A stretch of 7,120 bases of DNA, taken from contig SLST01000051.1 of the NCBI GenBank assembly GCA_007130265.1, positions 1 to 7,120 of the forward strand. The letters are read 5' to 3'. Shown here piece by piece: positions 1 to 5,585 of the stretch. How positions within the stretch are numbered: the first letter of the stretch is position 1; every line of letters starts with the position of its first letter. Source of the stretch: Spirochaetales bacterium. GTDB taxonomy: Bacteria; Spirochaetota; Spirochaetia; DSM-27196; SLST01. The notes under the pieces are model-generated. The model saw only the letters and a list, made by a program, of their open reading frames with translations. It searched no databases and was not told where the DNA came from. The translations under genes were made by a program, and so were the position numbers.

Positions 1-246
1 GAAGGTGGGGTAAGAGCCCACCGGTCGTCGGGCAACCGACGATGCGGGTAAACCTTGCCGGGAGCAAGACCAAGCAGTGAAGGGGTTGCTCGCTCCGCTG
101 GTGCCTGTGAGGGTGCCGGCGCTTCACGGGTAGGTCGCTTGAGCGGTCTGGTGACAGACCGGCGAGATTGATGACGTCCACAGTCGAGGTATTCCCACGG
201 GAATCCTTCAGACTGGACAGAACCCGGCTTATAGATCTGTCCTCCC
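1..246 (+). ncRNA. rnpB: RNase P RNA, bacterial type A, 3' part (5' end outside window)
   Basis: This is the catalytic RNA of RNase P, which removes 5' leaders from tRNA precursors. The sequence follows the 3' two-thirds of E. coli M1 RNA closely. GGTAAGAGCCCACCG at 9-23 matches the P11/P12 segment with its GTAAGAG core. GGGTAAACC at 46-54 and GGAGCAAGACCAA at 61-73 are the conserved core strands. GGGTAGGTCGCTTGAGC at 128-144 is the block that ends in GCTTGAG. GATTGATGACGTCCAC near 166-181 and ACAGAACCCGGCTTAT at 217-232 are the hallmark 3' core, the latter holding the P4 3' strand. The tRNA 3'-end binding GGT of the P15 loop is not obvious here. The 3' end is placed near 246 by alignment to the E. 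coli end after GGCTTAT and could be off by several bases. A typical type-A RNA is 350-400 bases, so about 120-150 are missing upstream of the window. A P19-like hairpin is present at 181-215. Confidence 0.93.
181..215 (+). other. P19-like hairpin within RNase P RNA
   Basis: CAGTC at 181-185 pairs with GACTG at 211-215. GAGG at 186-189 can pair with the CTTC side at 206-209, including one G-U pair. ATTCC at 191-195 pairs with GGAAT at 200-204 around a CACG loop. The result is an almost continuous hairpin of about 14 base pairs, with one mismatch (190/205) and one bulged A at 210. It lies between the 3' strand of P2 and the conserved ACAGAACCCGGC block. E. coli M1 RNA has only a few bases there, and many other type-A RNAs carry helix P19 there. 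Pairing is read by eye and not folded computationally. Confidence 0.6.
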
Positions 247-253
247 CGACGCC

Positions 254-269
254 GCTTTCCGGTGAAAGC
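254..269 (+). other. Small hairpin just downstream of rnpB
   Basis: GCTTTC at 254-259 and GAAAGC at 264-269 form a perfect 6-pair stem with a CGGT loop, 8 bases after the predicted rnpB end. CGAC at 247-250 could also pair with GTCG at 277-280 to enclose it. No run of T follows, so it is not a classical intrinsic terminator. It may mark 3' processing or a weak or Rho-assisted end of the RNase P transcript. The role is inferred from position only. Confidence 0.35.
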
Positions 270-296
270 CCCGACGGTCGATAAACGGAAGATGAG

Positions 297-309
297 GCCC
301 GTCACGGGC
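297..309 (+). other. Second small GC hairpin in the rnpB-TPR spacer
   Basis: GCCCG at 297-301 pairs with CGGGC at 305-309 around a three-base TCA loop, and a G-T and an A-T pair (295-296 with 310-311) can extend it. It is followed by TTGAGAGG and not by a T-run. As a terminator for rnpB it would be weak. It sits just upstream of the promoter at 323-351. Confidence 0.3.
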
Positions 310-322
310 TTGAGAGGCATTC

Positions 323-351
323 TTGACTTTCTCGGCCGTCTCGTGTCTAAT
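323..351 (+). promoter_or_regulatory. Sigma70-like promoter for the elongation operon
   Basis: TTGACT at 323-328 matches the -35 consensus in five of six positions. TCTAAT at 346-351 matches the -10 consensus TATAAT in five of six positions, and the 17-base spacer is the preferred length. Transcription would begin near 357-361, only 4 to 8 bases before the ATG at 365. This is the best promoter I see anywhere in the window, and it would drive the TPR-mreBCD-mrdA-rodA run. A caveat is that the in-frame TTG at 323 has a GAGAGG at 312-317 in front of it and could be a start codon on a longer transcript. That would put the promoter inside coding sequence. Confidence 0.65.
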
Positions 352-364
352 CACGGCGTCAACC

Positions 365-1318
365 ATGATCTACTCCCAGAAACAGAAAACAGACGGAAGA
401 ACGCGATCGGTAGTACTCCGTCTGCTCGTGGTTGGCCTCGTGCTGGCCGGAATGGCCGGCGCTACGATTCTCGTGCTCCATACGCTCGACGTCGCGCCCG
501 TAGGGCTTCGCCGACGGAACACCGAGCTCCTCCGACTCTGGAATGACGGACGCTACCGGGATGTGCTTCGCCTCGCCGACTCCACCCTGGAGACCGACCC
601 GCTCGACGCCGAAGCACTGACCTTCGCCGGCTTCTCTCACTTCTACATCGGGCTGGGCCTGGCAGAACACGACGAACAACTCGAGCACCTGCGCAGCGCC
701 ATCGTCTTTCTCCGGCGGGCAATGCACGTACCGTATGCCCCGCTCGCCGGTGAGCGTGACTACGTACTCGCCAAGGCGTACTACCATCGTGGTGACGAGT
801 ACGTCGATCTCACGGTCTCCTACATGGAGCGCGCCCTCCAACACGGCTATGACGCCCCGGACAGCCGAACGTACCTTGCTCTCGCTTTCGCGATTCTCGG
901 CGATCATCAGCAGAGTATCCGGTGGTTCGAGGAGGCGCTGGTACATGCAGATCCTGCGGACAGAAGCGCCATACGTATCAGAGCGGCCGACTCGTACCTC
1001 GAGCTCAGCCGCTATGCAGACGCACGCAACACCTTGCTGCGAGCAATCCAAGACCTCGATGACGACTTTCTCGTACTGATCGCACGAAACAAGCTCGCCT
1101 CCGCGTATATAGCAGATGAACGCTGGGATGAAGCCGAAACGCTGCTCGACGAGACCATTGAGCGATTTCCACAATCGGCCGATGCTTATTACTACTTGGG
1201 GATCGTTTACGAAGCGACCGACCGCGGGGTACAGGCACGCAACCTGTGGCGAACCGCACGAGACATTGATCCCGATCACACTGAAGCACTCATGCAACTG
1301 GCAAACTGGGGGAGATAG
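365..1318 (+). CDS. Membrane-anchored TPR-repeat protein, first gene of the elongation operon
   Basis: I do not recognise a named gene. From ATG 365 the protein has 317 residues. A basic N-terminus (QKQKTDGRTRS, residues 5-15) precedes one hydrophobic helix at about 16-40. The positive charge before the helix predicts an inside N-terminus and an outside (periplasmic) body. Residues 50-304 are helical tetratricopeptide-type repeats. Clear ones lie near 165-198 (TYLALAFAILGDHQQSIRWF), 202-235 and 271-304 (ADAYYYLGIVYEATDRGVQA, ending DIDPDH), and weaker ones near 50-83, 131-164 and 236-270. TPRs are protein-binding scaffolds, so no enzymatic activity is expected. The stop is 1 base before mreB, which suggests translational coupling and a role with the Rod complex. 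The start is uncertain: ATG 365 has no Shine-Dalgarno and would give a near-leaderless message from the promoter at 323-351. TTG 323 has GAGAGG five bases upstream and would add 14 residues. I prefer 365. Confidence 0.8.
   Translation: MIYSQKQKTDGRTRSVVLRLLVVGLVLAGMAGATILVLHTLDVAPVGLRRRNTELLRLWNDGRYRDVLRLADSTLETDPLDAEALTFAGFSHFYIGLGLAEHDEQLEHLRSAIVFLRRAMHVPYAPLAGERDYVLAKAYYHRGDEYVDLTVSYMERALQHGYDAPDSRTYLALAFAILGDHQQSIRWFEEALVHADPADRSAIRIRAADSYLELSRYADARNTLLRAIQDLDDDFLVLIARNKLASAYIADERWDEAETLLDETIERFPQSADAYYYLGIVYEATDRGVQARNLWRTARDIDPDHTEALMQLANWGR
1308..1314 (+). promoter_or_regulatory. Ribosome binding site deciding the mreB start
   Basis: GGGGGAG ends five bases before ATG 1320 and lies inside the last codons of the TPR gene. 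It fixes the mreB start against the longer in-frame reading and fits coupling of the two genes. Confidence 0.75.
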
Positions 1319-1319
1319 G

Positions 1320-2360
1320 ATGGGGGCCAAGAACCTGTTCAACGCGTTTTCGTCTGATATTGGAATCGACTTGGGGACCTGCAATACACTGGTGTATATC
1401 AGAGGAAAAGGCATCGTCGCCAATGAGCCGTCGGTCGTCGCCGTAGAACGCGGCACCAAGAAAGTCGTCGCGGTGGGCGAAGAGGCGCGACGCATGCTGT
1501 GGAAGACCCCGGGGGACATCATCGCGATCAGACCGCTGCGTGATGGAGTCATCGCAGACCTCGAGACAACCGAGAAGATGATCCGCTACTTCATCTCAAA
1601 GGTGCTGCAGCGCCGCTGGCTCGTCAAACCTCGGATGGTCATAGGTGTGCCGAGTTGCATCACGGAGGTCGAACGTCGGGCCGTAGAAGAGAGCGCATAC
1701 AAGGCCGGCGCACGCGAAGTGAAAGTCATCGATGAATCACTCGCAGCTGCGATCGGAGCAAACATCCCGATTTTCGAGCCCGCCGGACACATGATCGTGG
1801 ACATCGGCGGAGGCACCAGCGAGATCTCGGTCATCAGCCTCGGAGGAATGGTCGTGACAAACGCGATCCGCCTCGGCGGAGACGAGTTCGACGAGGCCAT
1901 CATCAAGCACGTACGCACCGTGCACAACCTCATCATCGGCGAACGTACGGCAGAAGAGCTCAAGAAGACTATTGGGAATGCAAGCCCGGAGAAGAAGATC
2001 GAGAAGATGGAAGTCAAGGGGACCGACGCCATCACCGGGCTTCCGAGGCGACTTGAGATCGACAGCGTCGAGGTACGTGAAGCCCTGCAGGAGCCGATCA
2101 ACGCGATTGTCGAGGAGATCAAACGCACCCTTGGGCAGACTCCCCCGGAGCTCGCGGCAGATATCGTGGAACGTGGAATCGTGATGACCGGCGGGGGAAG
2201 CCTACTCAAAGGGTTCGATACGCTGATAGCCAACGAAACAGGTGTTCCCGCATTCAAGGCTGAGGACCCGCTGAATTGCGTCGCACTGGGTGCCGGCCGC
2301 TACTTCGACTACGAAGGCGGCATGCACAGAACGAACAAGAATGTGTATAACAGTCTGTAG
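1320..2360 (+). CDS. mreB: Rod shape-determining protein MreB (bacterial actin)
   Basis: This is the actin-like ATPase whose membrane-bound filaments orient lateral cell-wall synthesis. The 346 residues match the usual length of 335-350. Phosphate-1 motif DIGIDLGTCNTLVY is at 13-26, the catalytic-region IDESLAAAIGA at 137-147, phosphate-2 DIGGGTSEISV at 161-171, and the adenosine motif MTGGGSLLKGFD at 289-300. A short amphipathic N-terminal stretch (KNLFNAF, 4-10) could bind membrane. ATG 1320 is chosen because GGGGGAG at 1308-1314 gives a well-placed ribosome site, and because a longer in-frame reading from 1116 would overlap the TPR gene and add 68 residues foreign to the family. Small differences from E. 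coli are Cys21 in the phosphate-1 loop, where Ala or Ser is usual, and Ser140 where E. coli has Pro. The tail after residue 331 (GGMHRTNKNVYNSL) is polar and not conserved. The gene starts 1 base after the TPR gene and its stop overlaps the mreC start. Confidence 0.98.
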   Translation: MGAKNLFNAFSSDIGIDLGTCNTLVYIRGKGIVANEPSVVAVERGTKKVVAVGEEARRMLWKTPGDIIAIRPLRDGVIADLETTEKMIRYFISKVLQRRWLVKPRMVIGVPSCITEVERRAVEESAYKAGAREVKVIDESLAAAIGANIPIFEPAGHMIVDIGGGTSEISVISLGGMVVTNAIRLGGDEFDEAIIKHVRTVHNLIIGERTAEELKKTIGNASPEKKIEKMEVKGTDAITGLPRRLEIDSVEVREALQEPINAIVEEIKRTLGQTPPELAADIVERGIVMTGGGSLLKGFDTLIANETGVPAFKAEDPLNCVALGAGRYFDYEGGMHRTNKNVYNSL

Positions 2361-3205
2361 TGCGCTTGCGTGACACCGTCAGAAAACACCGTGACTGGCT
2401 CACCCTGACGATCCTCGTTCTCGCGTGCTTTGTTTCGCTGACCGTCTCCACGGAGTCGATGCGACTGCGGCCGGGAGAGGTCGGCCAGAGCGTCGTGGCG
2501 CTCTTTCAGCAGGCGACCTCCTCGCTCGGCCGCTTCTTCGCCGACACCGTAACCTCCATACGAGAGCTCTCGGAGCTCAGAAGCCAGTATGATGATCTAC
2601 TGATCCAGGTTCGTCGCTACGAGACGATTGCCGACGACATCACGCAGCTTCAGGCCGAGAATCTGCGCCTCCGCGAAGCACTCGGGTTCCAGGCCGAGCT
2701 CCCACAGGAAGCTCTCCCGGCGCGCGTAATCGCCAAGGAGCCGGGAGCTTTCTTCGCCGGTGTCACGATCAACAAGGGCCGCGCGGCAGGAGTTCGTCGG
2801 GATATGCCGGTCATCGCAAACCAGGCCGGTATCCGCGGTCTCGTCGGGCGCGTGAGCGAAGTCGGTCTCACGACCGCAGTCGTTATGCCGGTTTTTGACA
2901 GCAACTCGTTCGTGGCCGCCCGGCTGTTACGCTCCCGCCACGAAGGCCTCGTGTCAGGGGCCGGTCTGCCCGACGGATCTCTTACCATGCTCTACGTGGC
3001 CAAATCGGCACGGAGCGACATTACTGTCGACGACGTCGTGATTACCTCCGGGATGCGCAGCATCTTCCCGGAGGGAATCCGTATCGGGACCGTCGAGTCG
3101 ATCCAGGGGCGTCCGTACGAGACGTCGCTGACGATAGGAGTTCGGCCTGCGGTAGATTTCAGCCGCCTCGAGTACCTGTTCGTGCTCACGGAGGCGAGTC
3201 AGTGA
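2360..3205 (+). CDS. mreC: Rod shape-determining protein MreC
   Basis: MreC is a bitopic inner-membrane protein of the elongation complex that binds and activates PBP2 from the periplasm and links it to MreB and MreD. The 281 residues show a basic N-terminus (MRLRDTVRKHR), one membrane helix at about 13-30, a coiled coil at about 68-110 (QLQAENLRLREALGF at its end), and the two-lobed beta domain from about 118 to 277. The beta domain begins ARVIAKEPGAFFAGVTINKG and holds GIRGLVGRVSEVG, VFDSNSFVAARLL and VVITSGMRSIFPEGIRIGTV, all typical of the family. The start is GTG 2360, which shares its G with the mreB stop (TAGTG). No Shine-Dalgarno is visible, so it probably relies on reinitiation by ribosomes finishing mreB. 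The length is close to the usual 270-300 residues, and no unusual C-terminal extension is present. Confidence 0.97.
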   Translation: MRLRDTVRKHRDWLTLTILVLACFVSLTVSTESMRLRPGEVGQSVVALFQQATSSLGRFFADTVTSIRELSELRSQYDDLLIQVRRYETIADDITQLQAENLRLREALGFQAELPQEALPARVIAKEPGAFFAGVTINKGRAAGVRRDMPVIANQAGIRGLVGRVSEVGLTTAVVMPVFDSNSFVAARLLRSRHEGLVSGAGLPDGSLTMLYVAKSARSDITVDDVVITSGMRSIFPEGIRIGTVESIQGRPYETSLTIGVRPAVDFSRLEYLFVLTEASQ

Positions 3206-3714
3206 CGCCGACAGTCATCTACGGGAGCCTGCTGATCGGTGCCGTAGCTGTGATCCAGAGCACGGTGCTGCGATTCACGGAGATCGCAGGAGTTGCTCCG
3301 GACCTCGTTCTGATTATCGTCGTCTTCACGGCAAACAAGAACGGGACCATGACGGGGCAGTTAGTCGGATTCTTCGGGGGGCTGGTTCTGGACATGATGG
3401 GTCTCGCGCCGCTGGGGTTCCATGCCCTGATCTACACTCTCATCGGAGCTCTCGTCGGCATCACTCGGGGAAAGATGTTCGTTGACCCGATCTTTCTACC
3501 GGTCGTCCTTGCTCTCGCCGGCCAGGTGCTCAAAGCGGTCTTTGCTCTCCCTATCGCCGGTGTTTTCGCGTTGTCATCGGTGCACACGCACGTCTTCTCC
3601 ACACGGTTTCTCGTAGAGACCGCCTATACGGGGCTGCTCGGCCCGGTAGTATTCGCGATTCTCGGGATGATCCGGCAGCTCCAACCCGACAGGCGGCGAG
3701 GGGAGATCATCTGA
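3202..3714 (+). CDS. mreD: Rod shape-determining protein MreD
   Basis: MreD is a small polytopic membrane protein of the elongation complex that works with MreC. The 170 residues are mostly hydrophobic, with about five membrane segments (near 5-22, 32-45, 53-88, 97-124 and 138-157) and a basic cytoplasmic tail (PDRRRGEII). Family marks are the APDLVLIIVVF stretch at 32-42 and the GFFGGLVLDMMGLAPLG stretch at 56-72, with its conserved Gly and Asp64. MreD diverges fast, so the order between mreC and mrdA is a strong part of the call. Start GTG 3202 overlaps the mreC stop by four bases (GTGA). GGAGG at 3190-3194 is well placed seven bases upstream. Confidence 0.93.
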   Translation: MTPTVIYGSLLIGAVAVIQSTVLRFTEIAGVAPDLVLIIVVFTANKNGTMTGQLVGFFGGLVLDMMGLAPLGFHALIYTLIGALVGITRGKMFVDPIFLPVVLALAGQVLKAVFALPIAGVFALSSVHTHVFSTRFLVETAYTGLLGPVVFAILGMIRQLQPDRRRGEII

Positions 3715-5582
3715 TGGATAACGGTCGGACCCGCAGTAACTCTATCCCGCCCTCTCGTCTGGTTATGGTAGGGGCCTTCATCGGTCTGGTGTTCCTCGTC
3801 TACGTTGGCACTTTGTTCTCAATGCAGATCGTGGACGGGTACATATACACGCTTCGGGCCGAACAGGTAACCCGACGCAGCTCGATTGTCAGCGCTCCGC
3901 GGGGCAACATTTACGATCGCAACGTGACCACGCCAATCGCCTCAAACCGTGAGTCGTTCGCCGTAGACATCAACCCGGCAGAAATCCCGAGATCACGGAT
4001 CGACGACGTTTTCGCGCAAGCGGCACAGCTGCTCGCCGTGCCCGTTGAGGAAATTCACCGGCGGATTCCCCCAAGTCGTTACGGCGTATTCCAGCCAATC
4101 GAGATAAAGAGCGGCCTCTCATTCTCCGCAATCCTGCCCGTCGCCGAGCGCAAGGTCGACCTTCCCGGAGTCAGCTGGAGGATAAAGCCCGTTCGGTACT
4201 ACATGGACGGCGACACCTTCGCGCATGTCGTTGGCTACGTCGGCGACATAACGCCGGGGGAACTGCAGGTGCTCTTCAACAGAGGCTACACAGCGGGCTC
4301 GGTGATCGGCAAGGCCGGCGTTGAGCTGCAGTACGACGAAATCCTGCGCGGACGCCCGGGTCGCGAGTTCCGAACGGTCGACGCCCAGGGTCGCAGAGTC
4401 GCAGAGGATGTCCAGAACTCTATTCCGCCGGAGCAGGGGAGCGATATCGTCCTGACGCTCGACCGGGAGATCCAGATTCTCACGCAGAAGGCGCTTGGCG
4501 AACGAGTCGGCGCTGCACTCGTGCTCGACCCCGCGACCGGTGACATACTTTCGATGGTATCGTACCCCGGCTACGATGCCAACCTGTTCTACACCGCCGG
4601 CGGCGGGGGATACTTCGCCGATGTCTCACTCGACCCTCGCGGAAGCTTCATCAACCGCACAATCCAGGCTCAGGCGAGTCCCGCGAGTACCTTCAAGGTG
4701 CTCGTAACGACCGCCGTCCTCGAAAACGACGCCTTTCCGATCGACCATACGGTCAACTGCCCCGGCTACTATGTCGTCGGCGATCGCGTTTTCCACTGCC
4801 ACAGGCAATACGGCCATGGCGATATCAGCCTCTTCGACGCGCTCGCGGAGAGCTGCAACGTCTACTTCTACACGATGGGCAACGAGTACCTGGGCATTGA
4901 GCCTTTGATCGACTATACACGCGTCATGGGCTTCGGCGAGCGAACCGGAATCGACCTGCCCAATGAACGACCGGGGCTCGTCCCGGGACCGGAGTGGAAG
5001 GAGCGTGTGTTCGCAGATGCCTGGCGCCCCGGAGACACCGTCAATCTTTCGATCGGCCAGGGCTTCCTCCAGGTCACGCCACTGCAACTCGCCGACATGG
5101 TAGCCGCCATCCTCAACAGGGGCGTTGTATACCGACCCCGCATCGTAAAGGAGGTGCGAGACCCCGTGACTGGAGTCGTCATAGAGACGCGCGAACCGGA
5201 GGTGCTGCGCACGGTAGCGATCAGCGGAGAAACATTCGACTTGGTCAAGCAGGCCATGGAGGGCGTTGTTATCAGCGGAACTCCAGAGGTCGTCATGACC
5301 ACGAACGCACCTTCCGGCGGCAAGACGGGAACCTCCCAGACCGCGGCTGCCGAACGGCAACACTCGTGGTACATCGGGTTCAGCCCGCGAGGACCGGGTT
5401 CAGACGACTACGTCGTGACCGTCGTCTGGGTCGACGCGGCGAATGAGTGGGATTGGTGGGGGCCCTACGCCACGAATATCATCATTCACGGCATCTACAA
5501 TTCGCTCAGTTACGAGGAGACGATCGCCGACCTACGCACGCGTCGCAACCCTTGGCTCTGGTATGGACGAGGGATCCCCTAA
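3714..5582 (+). CDS. mrdA: Penicillin-binding protein 2, elongation transpeptidase
   Basis: This is the class B PBP that cross-links new lateral peptidoglycan polymerised by RodA. The 622 residues have one membrane anchor at about 14-40, a pedestal region beginning TRRSSIVSAPRGNIYDRN (53-70), the class B signature GSVIGKAGVELQYDEILRG (195-213), and a C-terminal transpeptidase domain. The active-site motifs are SxxK at S325-T-F-K328, SxN at S380-C-N382, and KTG at K537-T-G539 within SGGKTGTS. The residues before the catalytic serine read SPAS where PPGS is usual. C349, C362, H368 and C381 fall where a zinc site has been described in PBP2 of Acinetobacter. ATG 3714 overlaps the mreD stop (TGATG), with GAGGGGAG at 3698-3705 as ribosome site. 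PBP2 rather than FtsI is favoured by rodA immediately downstream and by the absence of division genes. Confidence 0.96.
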   Translation: MDNGRTRSNSIPPSRLVMVGAFIGLVFLVYVGTLFSMQIVDGYIYTLRAEQVTRRSSIVSAPRGNIYDRNVTTPIASNRESFAVDINPAEIPRSRIDDVFAQAAQLLAVPVEEIHRRIPPSRYGVFQPIEIKSGLSFSAILPVAERKVDLPGVSWRIKPVRYYMDGDTFAHVVGYVGDITPGELQVLFNRGYTAGSVIGKAGVELQYDEILRGRPGREFRTVDAQGRRVAEDVQNSIPPEQGSDIVLTLDREIQILTQKALGERVGAALVLDPATGDILSMVSYPGYDANLFYTAGGGGYFADVSLDPRGSFINRTIQAQASPASTFKVLVTTAVLENDAFPIDHTVNCPGYYVVGDRVFHCHRQYGHGDISLFDALAESCNVYFYTMGNEYLGIEPLIDYTRVMGFGERTGIDLPNERPGLVPGPEWKERVFADAWRPGDTVNLSIGQGFLQVTPLQLADMVAAILNRGVVYRPRIVKEVRDPVTGVVIETREPEVLRTVAISGETFDLVKQAMEGVVISGTPEVVMTTNAPSGGKTGTSQTAAAERQHSWYIGFSPRGPGSDDYVVTVVWVDAANEWDWWGPYATNIIIHGIYNSLSYEETIADLRTRRNPWLWYGRGIP

Positions 5583-5585
5583 GGC

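Noticed and set aside
1116..1319. In-frame upstream extension of mreB
   Set aside because: It would add 68 residues foreign to MreB and overlap the TPR gene in another frame. ATG 1320 has a good ribosome site and gives a normal-length protein.
359..1552. A 397-codon open frame on the minus strand opposite the TPR gene and the start of mreB
   Set aside because: It lies antisense to a gene with clear TPR repeats and to the conserved start of mreB, and its predicted protein shows no recognisable domain. Long antisense frames are expected in G+C-rich coding sequence.
1586..2257. A 223-codon minus-strand open frame inside mreB
   Set aside because: It is low-complexity, rich in Ser, Pro and Ile, and fully covered by strongly conserved mreB, so it is a shadow frame.
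5147..5168. AAAGGAGGT followed ten bases later by an in-frame GTG inside mrdA, resembling an internal translation start
   Set aside because: The bases simply encode the Lys-Glu-Val of IVKEVRD, a common PBP sequence. The resulting fragment would be only the last 138 residues without the SxxK or SxN motifs. I treat it as chance.
4626..5363. A 245-codon minus-strand open frame inside mrdA
   Set aside because: It is antisense to the transpeptidase domain with all catalytic motifs in place, and no family resemblance is seen.
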